Assembly: GCA_029260375.1 (NCBI GenBank)
Contig: JAJDDI010000034.1
Location: 1 to 49,031 of the forward strand
Origin: Phycisphaerales bacterium
GTDB taxonomy: Bacteria; Planctomycetota; Phycisphaerae; Phycisphaerales; UBA1924
Direction of reading: 5' to 3'
DNA length: 49,031 bases
In this document: positions 1 to 7,080 of the stretch, one piece after another
Position numbering within the stretch: the first letter of the stretch is position 1
How the letters are laid out: every line of letters starts with the position of its first letter
The notes under the pieces: generated by a model
What the model was told of the DNA's origin: nothing
The model's input: the letters and a program-made list of their open reading frames with translations, nothing else
The model's database searches: none
Translations under genes and position numbers: made by a program

Positions 1-65
1 AGAGAGACAACCGTCCCCGGGCCCCGAGAGAAGGCCCCCAAGACCGAGAAAGAGAGAGTCCCCCC

Positions 66-644
66 ATGCGCACCGCTGCCCTGCTCACCCCGGCCGTCAT
101 CGCGTCCACCGCCCTCGCCGGCGGCATCACCTACAACGAGAACATCGACGGCGACCTCTCCGGCGACCGCTTCGCCCCCACCTTCCTCGCCCTCACCCAA
201 GGCCTCAACTCCATCACCATGGACGTCGTCAGCTCCGACACCGGCGGCGACCGCGACTACTTCACCTTCACCGTCGATCCCGGCCTCGTCATCGAGTCCG
301 TCATCCTCGCCGACGCCTCCAACCCCAACGGCGGCTTCGACTCCACCGGCTTCGTCGGCTTCACCTCCGGCAACGTCTTCGACTTCGACCCCGACACCTT
401 CCAGGGCACGCTCCTCGGCTTCGAGCTCACCGCCCCCGAACTCATCGGGACCGACATCCTCCCCGCCCTCACCTCCCAGGGCGGCGTCGCCCCCGCCCCC
501 GCCGGCGACTACACCTTCTGGGTCCAGCAGACCGGCGACGACCTGACCCAGATCACCCTGGACATCATCATCACCCCCGCCCCCACCACCGCCGCGCCCC
601 TCGCCCTCGCGGGCCTGCTCGCCGCGCGCCGCCGACGCGCGTAA
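66..644 (+). CDS. Secreted protein with PEP-CTERM-like C-terminal sorting tail
   Basis: 192 residues. The N-terminus (MRTAALLTPAVIASTALAGG) looks like a short signal peptide with cleavage after an Ala. The middle is acidic, rich in Gly, Asp, Thr and Phe, as in secreted beta-sandwich proteins; no catalytic motif is visible. The C-terminus has the three-part layout of a sorting signal: a PAP motif near residue 172, an Ala/Leu-rich hydrophobic helix, and a final RRRRA cluster. The same layout recurs in the proteins at 27828-28592 and 46042-46719. In PEP-CTERM systems such tails are recognised by exosortase-type membrane enzymes; no exosortase is encoded here. The ATG follows a purine-rich leader without a clear Shine-Dalgarno site. 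Function unknown; an extracellular or envelope role is inferred. Confidence 0.8.
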   Translation: MRTAALLTPAVIASTALAGGITYNENIDGDLSGDRFAPTFLALTQGLNSITMDVVSSDTGGDRDYFTFTVDPGLVIESVILADASNPNGGFDSTGFVGFTSGNVFDFDPDTFQGTLLGFELTAPELIGTDILPALTSQGGVAPAPAGDYTFWVQQTGDDLTQITLDIIITPAPTTAAPLALAGLLAARRRRA

Positions 645-670
645 GCAATCATCGCCTTCCAAAACAACAA

Positions 671-698
671 CAGGCCGAGGCGGTAAAGCCTCGGCCTG
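671..698 (-). terminator. Intrinsic terminator of the first RRM gene (bidirectional hairpin)
   Basis: Perfect 11-bp stem (671-681 with 688-698) and a 6-nt loop, placed between two convergent genes. Read on the minus strand the stem is followed by a T-rich tail (TGTTGTTGTTTT), so it best serves the RRM gene at 744-1076; it may also stop transcription from the left. Confidence 0.75.
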
Positions 699-743
699 CT
701 CTCATTTGGAATCAGCGCGAGAGCCGAGGCTCACGCGAGTGGT

Positions 744-1076
744 TTACCAGCGGCCGCCGCCGCCGCCACCACCGCCACCGCCGTAGCCGCCACGGCTACC
801 GCCGCCGCCGCCACCACCACCGCCGCGGTTCTCGCGGGGCTTGGCCTCGTTGACGGTCAGGTCACGCCCGCCGATGCTCTGCCCGTTGAGGGCCTCGATC
901 GCAGCGTCGGCCTGAGCCGCGTCCGCCATCTCCACGAAACCGAACCCGCGGGGGCGACCGGTCTCGCGGTCCATCACGAGGCTGGCCGAGGTGACCTCGC
1001 CGTGCTGCGCGAACAGGTCGCGGAGTTCGGGCTCGGACGTATCGAACGACAGGTTGCCGACATAAATCTTCTTCAT
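744..1076 (-). CDS. RRM-domain RNA-binding protein, glycine-rich tail (copy 1)
   Basis: 110 residues: one RNA recognition motif followed by a low-complexity Gly/Arg tail ending in RW. RNP2 is KIYVGNLSF (residues 3-11) and RNP1 is RGFGFVEM (about 43-50), both with the aromatic residues that stack on RNA. Bacterial single-RRM proteins of this kind (the cyanobacterial Rbp family) bind single-stranded RNA and are often cold-inducible. A paralogue lies at 3812-4162; the RRM cores are close and both end in a Gly-rich RW tail. The ATG at 1076 has an AGAAGG Shine-Dalgarno 7 nt upstream, inside a leader shared with the paralogue. A terminator follows at 671-698. The domain call is secure; the RNA targets are unknown. 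Confidence 0.95.
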   Translation of the reverse strand: MKKIYVGNLSFDTSEPELRDLFAQHGEVTSASLVMDRETGRPRGFGFVEMADAAQADAAIEALNGQSIGGRDLTVNEAKPRENRGGGGGGGGGSRGGYGGGGGGGGGGRW

Positions 1077-1130
1077 CTTGATACCTTCTGCACTGCCCGA
1101 AATCTTTGAACCGCTGCTTGGACTCGGGCA
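1077..1130 (-). promoter_or_regulatory. Structured 5' leader of RRM gene 1 (conserved with RRM gene 2)
   Basis: On the minus strand a 7-bp stem, TGCCCGA (1130-1124) with TCGGGCA (1100-1094), encloses a 23-nt loop containing CGGTTCAAA. The block CGGGCAGTGCAGAAGG then runs into the start region and supplies the ribosome binding site. The leader at 4163-4216 has the same stem, loop motif and GCAGAAGG block, although the sequences between differ. This suggests a selected RNA element, possibly bound by the RRM protein itself. Covariation is supported by two copies only. Confidence 0.55.
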
Positions 1131-1247
1131 ATGAGAAAGCGTCGGACCGAAGGGGGGATCTGACCGGTGTCAGAGGCCCCTCCCAAGGCGCCCAAGTCTA
1201 GTCCTCCCAAAGCCCCCAGGGGCGCAAAGTTCCGGAGCCCCCCCGCC

Positions 1248-1685
1248 ATGGGACCCCAGACCACCGCCTCCGCGTTCGTCAGGGCCCTCGATACGGAGGA
1301 TTTCGACGGCGCCCAGCGGCTCCTGGCCCCGGACTGCGAGTACCGGTTCCGGGGCAAAACGACCCGGGGGGCGGGCGAGATCGTGGATTCCTACCGCGCC
1401 GCGGCCGCCTGGGCCTCGGCCAGCTTCGACCGGATCCGCTACGAGTCGGCCCTGACCCAGGAGTCGCCCGAGCGGTTTCGGGTCCGGTTCATCGATCTGA
1501 CCGACCACGCGGGGCGGTCCCACCGCCACGAGTGCGAGCAGGTCTTTACGCTCGACGCCCGGGGACGGATCAACCGCATCGAGCACATCGACCTCGCGGG
1601 CGAGCGCGAGAAGCTCGACGCGTTCCTGAAGCGAGTCGGCGCCGAGCGCCGGTCGGGCGGACGCGACCGACCGGAATCCGGCTAG
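1248..1685 (+). CDS. NTF2-like / SnoaL-like fold protein
   Basis: 145 residues from the ATG at 1248 (MGPQTTASAF). The frame is open further upstream, but that part is Pro/Lys-rich and overlaps the promoter region of the divergent RRM gene, so the later start is preferred. The pattern fits the NTF2-like cone fold: an N-terminal helix (FVRALDTEDFDGAQRLL), then APDCEYRFRGKTTRGAGEIVDSY, and closing strands (HECEQVFTLDARGRINRIEHIDL). The family includes small hydrolases, isomerases and binding proteins, so the substrate cannot be inferred. A second NTF2-like protein lies at 2427-2804. The next gene starts 9 bp downstream, so co-transcription is likely. Confidence 0.7.
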   Translation: MGPQTTASAFVRALDTEDFDGAQRLLAPDCEYRFRGKTTRGAGEIVDSYRAAAAWASASFDRIRYESALTQESPERFRVRFIDLTDHAGRSHRHECEQVFTLDARGRINRIEHIDLAGEREKLDAFLKRVGAERRSGGRDRPESG

Positions 1686-1694
1686 GCTTGGCCC

Positions 1695-2312
1695 ATGAGC
1701 GAGAATCCACGAAGCGCGGGCGGAACGGATTTCACGTGGATGCGCATCGCCCGGGTTTTGATGGTGCTCGTGGTGCTGGGTGGCGCGGCGTACTTCGGTG
1801 TGCCGCTGGCGGGGAACCAGGGTGGCGGGGGCGACCCTCAGCCCGACCTGGGCGCCGCCTCGGGCGGTGGCTCGGGCGGTGGCCGGGGGTCCGCCGATCG
1901 CGCCGATCCGGCGCCGACGCCCCGGGCGGATGCGCCGGCGAGCGGCGCATCGACGACGACGCTTGCCCAGACACAGGAGCGGGTAGCCGGGCTGATGCGC
2001 GAGAAGCGGTCGGGGCAGATGGTCGCGTTCGACGCGCGGGTGCTGCGGACGCTGGCGGACGACAACGACGGGGCGCGGCACCAGCGGTTCATCCTGGCGC
2101 TCGAGGACCGGAGCGGGGAGTTTGACACGATCCTGGTGGCGCACAACATCGATCTGGCGGAGCGGGCGCCGGTGAAGGCGGGGGACATCGTGAGCCTGTA
2201 CGGGCAGTACGAGTTCAACGACCGGGGCGGGGTGCTGCACTGGACGCACCACGACCCGGCGGGGCGGCACGAGGGCGGGTGGATCGAGCACGCCGGGATT
2301 AGATACGAGTGA
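1695..2312 (+). CDS. Membrane-anchored DUF3465 protein
   Basis: 205 residues. An N-terminal membrane anchor lies at about residues 16-36 (RIARVLMVLVVLGGAAYFGV), followed by a Gly/Ser/Ala-rich linker to about residue 95, then a conserved domain. That domain contains HWTHHDPAGRHEGGWI and ends in IRYE, the hallmark of DUF3465 (a small OB-fold-like domain of unknown function). The predicted topology puts the domain outside the cytoplasmic membrane. It sits 9 bp after the NTF2-like gene. The biochemical role is not known for the family. Confidence 0.85.
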   Translation: MSENPRSAGGTDFTWMRIARVLMVLVVLGGAAYFGVPLAGNQGGGGDPQPDLGAASGGGSGGGRGSADRADPAPTPRADAPASGASTTTLAQTQERVAGLMREKRSGQMVAFDARVLRTLADDNDGARHQRFILALEDRSGEFDTILVAHNIDLAERAPVKAGDIVSLYGQYEFNDRGGVLHWTHHDPAGRHEGGWIEHAGIRYE

Positions 2313-2426
2313 GAGACGCGATCCGCTCACGCCAAGTTTCCGTATAGACCCTTGGCAAAGATCGCTAGACCTGCACGCTTTGTTGTGCGCGGTGTGCGCG
2401 AGAATCCCTGAACTGAGGAGTGACCC

Positions 2427-2804
2427 ATGAACACGATGGAAGTCGGAGCGAAGCTCGTTGATCTGTGTAGGCAGGGTGATTTCCGTGGCGCGCTGGAGGC
2501 GTGCTACGCGGAGGACATCGTGAGCGTTGAGCCCCTGGACATGGGCGGGGAGGGGCGTGAGACGCGGGGGCTGGAGAAGGTGCGGGAGAAGACGGCGCAG
2601 TGGGAGGCGACGAACATTGTGCACTCGTGCGAGGTGGACGGGCCGTACCCGCACGATGACCGGTTCGCGGTGACGTTTGATATCGACGTGACGCCCAGGG
2701 CGGGGCCGATGGCGGGCAACCGGTTCCGGATGCAGGAGGTCGGGGTGTACACGGTGAGGGACGGGAAGGTGGCTCGGGAGGAGTTTTTCTACTCGATGGG
2801 GTGA
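2427..2804 (+). CDS. SnoaL-like / NTF2-fold protein
   Basis: 125 residues, full length for a one-domain NTF2-like protein. It opens with a helix (VGAKLVDLCRQGDFRGALEACY) and YAEDIVSVEP, the usual start of SnoaL-like domains, and ends in EVGVYTVRDGKVAREEFFYSMG, the typical closing strand. The region EKTAQWEATNIVHSCEVDGPY matches the middle of the limonene-epoxide-hydrolase-like subgroup. A clear Shine-Dalgarno (GAGGAG) precedes the ATG. The 3' end overlaps the convergent RidA gene by 16 bp. Ligand or reaction cannot be read from the sequence. Confidence 0.8.
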   Translation: MNTMEVGAKLVDLCRQGDFRGALEACYAEDIVSVEPLDMGGEGRETRGLEKVREKTAQWEATNIVHSCEVDGPYPHDDRFAVTFDIDVTPRAGPMAGNRFRMQEVGVYTVRDGKVAREEFFYSMG

Positions 2805-3250
2805 TCGGGCCTGAGACGGATGACCATGTCGATCTGGACGGCGGCGCCGAACGGGAGCTGGGAGGTTCCGGTGGCGGTGCGGGCGTGGCGTCCGCGCTCG
2901 TCGAAGATCTCGACGAGAACGTCGGAGGCGGCGTCGAGGACGAGGGGCTGGCGGGTGAAGTCCGGGGCGGAGCGGACGAAGCCGCGGAGCTTGTCAATCG
3001 ACTCGATGCGATCGAGGTCGGTGATCTCGCTCTGGACGATGCTGAGCAGGAGCAGGCAGAGTTCTCGGGCGGCGGTGCGCGCTTGCTCAAGGGTGACGTC
3101 TGCGCCGACGGCGCCGTGGAGATCGCTGACCTTCGCGGAGACGAAGAGCAGATCGCCCGAGCGTTTGCAGGGGAGGTAGTTGGCGACCGGGGGCTTGGGC
3201 GGGGGGAGCACGATGCCCAGCTCAGCGAGTCGCTCTGTGATCCGGCCCAT
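2789..3250 (-). CDS. RidA (YjgF/YER057c) family protein
   Basis: 153 residues. The layout is that of the longer RidA branch: an N-terminal helix (RITERLAELGIVLPPPKPPVANYLP), GDLLFVSAKVSDLHG, the central helical stretch EQARTAARELCLLLLSIVQSEITDLDRI, the FVRSAPDFTRQPLVLDAASDVLVEIF segment, and a closing LPFGAAVQIDMVIRL. RidA proteins form trimers and hydrolyse reactive enamine/imine intermediates; this subgroup (long N-terminus with PPPKPPVANY) is poorly characterised. The conserved Arg of classical RidA is not obvious here. The gene starts inside the end of the DUF2809 gene (29-bp overlap), so the two form a translationally coupled pair. Confidence 0.85.
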   Translation of the reverse strand: MGRITERLAELGIVLPPPKPPVANYLPCKRSGDLLFVSAKVSDLHGAVGADVTLEQARTAARELCLLLLSIVQSEITDLDRIESIDKLRGFVRSAPDFTRQPLVLDAASDVLVEIFDERGRHARTATGTSQLPFGAAVQIDMVIRLRPDHPIE

Positions 3251-3671
3251 GGGGCGAGTGTACCGGGCGGCGCGGGGCTCGATCGATGAGGTGGAGCAGC
3301 GCGAAGGAGATGGCGGCGGCGGCGAGCAGGCAGGCGATGTCGGTCCAGGCGAACTGAGTGCCGAGGAGGAACCGCGGTACGGCGAACGAGCGGAGCCAGG
3401 GGAGGGGCGTGACGCTGGTGAGCTGGGTGAGTTCGATGGCGGTGGTCAGCGCGAGGGCGGTGAGCGTGACCCGGAGCGGGCGCCAGCGCGGGAACGCGGC
3501 GGCGAGGCACATCGTGATGAGGATGCCCCAGAGTGTGTCGGGGGCGTAGGTCGAGATGAAGCCTTGCAGGGTGCTCGGGTCTGCGCCGGGGCGGAGGCGT
3601 CTGAGGACGAGGCCGAGCGCGACGATGAGGGGCAGCAGCGCAAGGACGATGCGCCGCGGGCGCGCGGGCAT
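3222..3671 (-). CDS. DUF2809 family membrane protein
   Basis: 149 residues from the ATG at 3671 (MPARPRR); the open frame extends upstream but that part is Arg/Pro-rich and unlikely to be translated. Four hydrophobic segments are visible (about residues 8-20, 42-58, 67-80, 108-126). The signatures LGLVLRR, DTLWGILI, TAIELTQL and the FLLGTQFAWTDIACLLAAA segment match DUF2809, a small integral membrane family of unknown function with VanZ-like features. It is transcribed with the overlapping RidA gene. The terminator at 3746-3770 separates it from the RRM gene upstream. Confidence 0.8.
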   Translation of the reverse strand: MPARPRRIVLALLPLIVALGLVLRRLRPGADPSTLQGFISTYAPDTLWGILITMCLAAAFPRWRPLRVTLTALALTTAIELTQLTSVTPLPWLRSFAVPRFLLGTQFAWTDIACLLAAAAISFALLHLIDRAPRRPVHSPHGPDHRATR

Positions 3672-3745
3672 GGGCGTGATACGGCGTTGATTGGCGTCGG
3701 TTCGTGCTCGTGTTTGGGATGCGGGGCGTCGCGGAAAACAAACAC

Positions 3746-3770
3746 GGGCCGGGGCGCGTGGCCCCGACCC
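3746..3770 (-). terminator. Intrinsic terminator of the second RRM gene
   Basis: Hairpin with inner stem CGGGGC/GCCCCG (3750-3755 and 3761-3766), one mismatch, then three further G-C pairs. On the minus strand it is followed by GTGTTTGTTTTCC, a T-rich tail. It lies directly downstream of the RRM gene at 3812-4162. Confidence 0.65.
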
Positions 3771-3811
3771 GGAGAGAGTCAAGCGTGTTCAGGGATGGTC
3801 AGCCGGTTGGC

Positions 3812-4162
3812 CTACCAGCGGCCGCCGCCGCCGCCACCACCACCGCCGTAGCCGCCACCGCCGCCGCCGCCGCCGTAGCCGCCGCGTCCACCGCCGCCGC
3901 CACCACCGCTGCTGCGGGGCTCACGGGGCTTGGCCTCGTTGACGGTGAGGTCGCGTCCGTCCATGTTCTGGCCGTTGAGGGCCTCGATGGCGGCGCGGGC
4001 GTTGTCGTCGTTGGTGAACTCGACGAAGCCGAATCCGCGGGGACGACCGGTGTCGCGGTCCATGACGAGTGCCGCCGAGGAGACCTCGCCGTGGGCCTCG
4101 AAGATCTCGCGGAGGCGATCTTCGGTGCAAGAGTAAGCAAGGTTTCCAACGTAAAGCTTCAT
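3812..4162 (-). CDS. RRM-domain RNA-binding protein, glycine-rich tail (copy 2)
   Basis: 116 residues from the ATG at 4162. RNP2 is KLYVGNLAY (2-10), RNP1 is RGFGFVEF (about 42-49). The Gly-rich tail, with two Tyr-Gly interruptions, ends in GRW exactly as in the paralogue at 744-1076. The RRM cores share [18 protein letters not shown] and [10 protein letters not shown] segments. The frame stays open far upstream by GC bias, but the leader hairpin and AGAAGG Shine-Dalgarno 8 nt before the ATG fix the start. Role: binding of single-stranded RNA, inferred from the fold; cold or stress induction is possible but not shown. Confidence 0.95.
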   Translation of the reverse strand: MKLYVGNLAYSCTEDRLREIFEAHGEVSSAALVMDRDTGRPRGFGFVEFTNDDNARAAIEALNGQNMDGRDLTVNEAKPREPRSSGGGGGGGRGGYGGGGGGGGYGGGGGGGGGRW

Positions 4163-4216
4163 ATCCGATTCCTTCTGCGTGCCCGGTGGTATTCGAACCG
4201 GCGTTGATCCTCGGGC
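4163..4216 (-). promoter_or_regulatory. Structured 5' leader of RRM gene 2
   Basis: On the minus strand GCCCG (4216-4212) pairs with CGGGC (4185-4181) around a 26-nt loop containing CGGTTCGAA. The block CGGGCACGCAGAAGG follows and carries the Shine-Dalgarno site. It matches the leader of the other RRM gene in order and spacing; loop lengths between the shared GCCCG/CGGGC arms differ by one base (25 and 26). Confidence 0.55.
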
Positions 4217-4375
4217 GGGAGCTGGCGCCGGGAGGCTGCGCGGCTCGACGGTCGTCCGTCGGCGCCTTGCGAGACTCGGGCGTAGTCTAGGGGCGATTCT
4301 GGTCCGGGTCATGAGCATGAGCGTCCCGCGGGGCGGGGCGTGGACGGGGATTTTCAGCGTTTGGAGACGGCTGCG

Positions 4376-5050
4376 ATGCGGATGAATCGAATCACACGCC
4401 CGGCGTTGGCCCTGATGGGGCTGGTTTTGACGCTCCAGGGGGTTGGGTGCTCGTCGGCGGGGATCGCCGTGCGGGAGAAGCTGGGGTACGCCAAGCGGGA
4501 GCAGCTGGTGGACCGGGTCGAGGAGTCGCGCGACGCGCAGGAATCGGCCAAGGCGCAGTTCGCGTCCACGCTGGACGAGCTCAAGAGCCTGACGGGGTAT
4601 GAGGACCGGGAGCTGGAGGGGGCGTACTCGAAGCTCAAGCGGGAGCTGGACCGGTCGGAGGACCGGGCGGGGCGCGTGCGGGCGAAGATCCGGTCGGTCG
4701 AGCGCGTGGGGAGCGCGCTGTTCGACGAGTGGGAGGACGAGCTGGACGACTACAGCACGGAGTCGCTGCGCCGGGCGAGCGAGGACCAGCTGATCACGAC
4801 GAGGAGCCGGTACGATCGGGTCGTCGCGGCGATGCGACGGGCGGAGTCGAAGATGGAGCCGGTGCTCGACGCGTTCGGCGACCAGGTGCTGTTTCTGAAG
4901 CACAACCTGAACGCGCGGGCGATCGCGTCGATGGACAGCACGGTGATCGAGCTTGAGGGCGAGATCTCGCGGTTGATCGCGGACATGGAGTCGTCGATCG
5001 CGGAGGCGAACGTGTTTATCGATCAGATGAGCGACGGCGGGGGTTCGTGA
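4376..5050 (+). CDS. DUF2959 protein, probably exported coiled-coil protein
   Basis: 224 residues from the ATG at 4376, preceded by GGAG at 4362. The N-terminus has a hydrophobic segment (LALMGLVLTLQGVGC) ending in Cys followed by Ser-Ser; it resembles a lipoprotein signal, but the -3 residue is Gly rather than Leu/Ile/Val, so lipidation is uncertain. The rest is mostly charged helix: KLGYAKREQLVDRVEESRDAQ, repeated heptads, and FLKHNLNARAIASMDSTV near residue 180. This matches DUF2959, a helical family of unknown function. It is the first gene of a forward run; the next start is one base after its stop. Confidence 0.85.
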   Translation: MRMNRITRPALALMGLVLTLQGVGCSSAGIAVREKLGYAKREQLVDRVEESRDAQESAKAQFASTLDELKSLTGYEDRELEGAYSKLKRELDRSEDRAGRVRAKIRSVERVGSALFDEWEDELDDYSTESLRRASEDQLITTRSRYDRVVAAMRRAESKMEPVLDAFGDQVLFLKHNLNARAIASMDSTVIELEGEISRLIADMESSIAEANVFIDQMSDGGGS

Positions 5051-5051
5051 G

Positions 5052-5504
5052 ATGGGGTATGAGTCTTCGCCGAGCTACGACGACGGGGCGTACGACGGGT
5101 TGGTGGTGCACTGCTCGGACGGGCGGTTCTCGCGTCAGTTTAATGACTTTGTGGTGAACCACCTGGGGATCCTGCGGTGCGACCGGGTGGTTGTGCCCGG
5201 GGGGCCCGGGGCGCTGACTTTGGAGCGTGAGAGCGAGCCCGAGGGCATGCGCGTGATCGATGATGTCTCGATGCTGTGCACGGTGCACGAGGTGGACCGG
5301 GTGGTGCTGATCCAGCACGATCTGTGCGCGTACTACCTGAACTGCCGCGGGGCGACGGAGGCATCGCTGCGGGGGATGCAGCTCGAGGACATGGCCTACG
5401 CGGTGGAGATTGTTCGGGCGGCGACGGGGATCGAGCGGGTGGAGGGGTACATCGCCCGGCTGGTGGGGCGGGTTGTGGTGTTCGACGAGGTGGGCGGCGC
5501 CTGA
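5052..5504 (+). CDS. Beta-carbonic-anhydrase-like protein
   Basis: 150 residues. It carries the zinc-site pattern of beta-carbonic anhydrases: Cys21-x-Asp23-x-Arg25 in VVHCSDGRF and His89-x-x-Cys92 in LIQHDLCAYY, spaced as in that fold. VVVPGGPGAL replaces the usual RNAG segment, and the protein is shorter than standard enzymes (about 200 residues). It may therefore be a divergent anhydrase or a zinc protein using the same scaffold. The ATG begins one base after the DUF2959 stop, so the two are translationally coupled. Catalysis is not shown by sequence alone. Confidence 0.7.
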   Translation: MGYESSPSYDDGAYDGLVVHCSDGRFSRQFNDFVVNHLGILRCDRVVVPGGPGALTLERESEPEGMRVIDDVSMLCTVHEVDRVVLIQHDLCAYYLNCRGATEASLRGMQLEDMAYAVEIVRAATGIERVEGYIARLVGRVVVFDEVGGA

Positions 5505-5591
5505 GGCGTTGCGGGACCACCCGGAAGGGGTCAAGCGCGGCCCCGAATGTGACGAGGAATGGCCCGGGCGTAGCGCCCTGGGAGCCTCGGC

Positions 5592-5783
5592 GTGGTGTAT
5601 GTGCTGGCAGCCTTTGCGGTCTATGTGACGCTGGTGGGTGTGATGCTGGCCTCGGCGCCCTGGTGGGGCGTGGCGGCGATTCTGGGGTGCCTGCTCACGC
5701 TGACGTGCGTTGCGGCGCCGGAGGCTGGACGGGCGCTGGCCAGCGCTTCCGCGGTGTTTGGGCGTGAGCCGGACGACGCCTGA
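5592..5783 (+). CDS. Small two-helix membrane protein
   Basis: 63 residues from a GTG preceded by GGAG 7 nt upstream. Two hydrophobic helices, about residues 2-21 and 24-42, are followed by a short polar tail ending in REPDDA. No recognised family. It sits in the forward gene run between the anhydrase-like gene and the HD gene, 87 bp and 31 bp from them. Coding status is supported by the ribosome binding site and clear membrane segments, but it is small. Confidence 0.5.
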   Translation: MVYVLAAFAVYVTLVGVMLASAPWWGVAAILGCLLTLTCVAAPEAGRALASASAVFGREPDDA

Positions 5784-5814
5784 CGGGCGGGCGCGGTGGC
5801 GTTAGGCTCGTCGT

Positions 5815-6402
5815 ATGGATGAGCGCGGGCGGATTATCGATTTTCTGAACGAGGCGGGGATGCTGGCGCGTGTGCCCCGGTCGGGGTTTGCGCAGCTTGG
5901 CGACTACCGGCAGAGCGTTGCGGAGCACGTGCACCGGACGGCGATCGTCGGGATGTCGCTGGCGTGGCGGGCGGGGGCGGACGCGGGGCGGGTGGCGCAG
6001 CTGTGCCTGGTGCACGACCTGCCCGAGGCGCGGACGCTGGACCTGCACCATCTGGCCAAGCGGTACGTGACGTCGGACGAGGGGAAGGCGGCCGCGGACA
6101 TGACGCGGGGGCTGGCGTTCGGGGACGAGGTGCGGGGGCTGATCGATGAGTATGTCGCGTGCGAGACGCGCGAGGCGGTGCTGGCGCACGACGCGGACCA
6201 GCTCGAGCTGCTGCTGTGTCTGCGGGAGCTGATCGAGATGGGCAACACGCGGGCGGGGGTGTGGGTGGAGCAGTCGGAGGCTCGGCTGCGGACCGACGAA
6301 GCGCGGGCGTGGGCTGCGGCGATCCGCGAGACGCCGGGGGACCGGTGGTGGCACGCGCCGGGGGACGGGATGGCGGGCGGGAGTTCTGATGGCGACGCCT
6401 GA
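5815..6402 (+). CDS. HD-domain phosphohydrolase (YfbR/HDDC2-like)
   Basis: 195 residues. Metal ligands of the HD fold are visible: His38 in SVAEHVHR, His67-Asp68 in LCLVHDLPEA, and Asp128 in HDADQLELLL. The order and spacing match the YfbR/HDDC2 group, whose members remove phosphate from deoxynucleoside 5'-monophosphates. The C-terminal 35 residues are variable. The stop codon lies within the start region of the TrmH gene (14-bp overlap), so the two are coupled. Exact substrate is inferred only from the family. Confidence 0.85.
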   Translation: MDERGRIIDFLNEAGMLARVPRSGFAQLGDYRQSVAEHVHRTAIVGMSLAWRAGADAGRVAQLCLVHDLPEARTLDLHHLAKRYVTSDEGKAAADMTRGLAFGDEVRGLIDEYVACETREAVLAHDADQLELLLCLRELIEMGNTRAGVWVEQSEARLRTDEARAWAAAIRETPGDRWWHAPGDGMAGGSSDGDA

Positions 6403-7054
6403 GCGGCTGGAGAAGATCCGGGGCGTGGCGATGGCGCGGCAGCGCGGGATCGTGGTGCTCGAGGACCTGCGGGACTTTCACAACGCGGGGGCGGTCATGC
6501 GGTCGTGTGACGCGTTTTGCATCCAGAAGGTTGGGCTGACGTTCGAGCGGGTTCGGGCGTTCGATCCGGTGGTGGACTGCCGGGACGCGAGCGTGTCCAC
6601 GAGCTTGTGGCTGGACTTTGAGACGAGCCCGACGAGCGAGGGGATGCTGACGGATCTCAAGGCGCGTGGGTACAGGCTTGTGGCGACAGCGCTGGACGAT
6701 CGGGCGGAGGAGCTGGATGCGGCGCGGCTGGACGAACCGGACATCGCGCTGCTGTTTGGGAACGAGCACCGGGGGCTGAGCGCGCAGGCGGTGGAGATGG
6801 CGGACCGGGTGGTGCGGATCCCGATGGGCGGGATGGCGCAGAGTCTGAACCTGTCGGTGGCGGCGGCGCTGGTGCTGGCGGAGATGAGCCGGCAGCGCCG
6901 GGCGATCGGGCTGGAGAAGTATCTGCTGCCCGAGGCGGAGCGGGAGGCGCTGGCGGAGCGGTTCATTGAGCGGCGGGTGAACCCGCCGCCGAAGCTGCGG
7001 GGATCGGCGAGCTCGACCCGGGCGACGAGGAGGCGTCGGGGGCGGATGCGGTAA
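6389..7054 (+). CDS. TrmH-family RNA 2'-O-methyltransferase (SPOUT)
   Basis: 221 residues. All three SPOUT motifs are present: NAGAVMRSCDAF (about 32-43), LFGNEHRGLS (about 129-138) and IPMGGMAQSLNLSVAAAL (about 149-166), which form the knotted S-adenosylmethionine site. The Arg in motif 1 and Asn in motif 3 are in place. The C-terminal KYLLPEAEREALAERFIERR segment matches TrmH, which methylates G18 of tRNA at the 2'-O position. The last 20 residues are basic and probably disordered. Part of the 4.4-8.0 kb forward run. TrmH rather than an rRNA enzyme is the likely assignment, because there is no separate L7Ae-like N-terminal domain. Confidence 0.88.
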   Translation: MATPERLEKIRGVAMARQRGIVVLEDLRDFHNAGAVMRSCDAFCIQKVGLTFERVRAFDPVVDCRDASVSTSLWLDFETSPTSEGMLTDLKARGYRLVATALDDRAEELDAARLDEPDIALLFGNEHRGLSAQAVEMADRVVRIPMGGMAQSLNLSVAAALVLAEMSRQRRAIGLEKYLLPEAEREALAERFIERRVNPPPKLRGSASSTRATRRRRGRMR

Positions 7055-7080
7055 GCTGGGCGGAGCACACGGAGAGCACG

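Noticed and set aside
1..65. Purine-rich leader before the first gene
   Set aside because: No promoter or binding site can be supported; it may be the end of a longer intergenic region outside the window.
1170..2654. A 494-codon minus-strand open frame
   Set aside because: It covers three plus-strand genes with clear family motifs and has the Arg/Pro-rich look of a shadow frame.
3704..4207. A long Ala/Val-rich plus-strand frame opposite RRM gene 2
   Set aside because: It is the reverse complement of the Gly-rich codons of the RRM tail, not a gene.
4180..4215. A T-loop-like GGTTCGAA on the minus strand
   Set aside because: No acceptor or T-stem forms. It is explained by the RRM leader hairpin.
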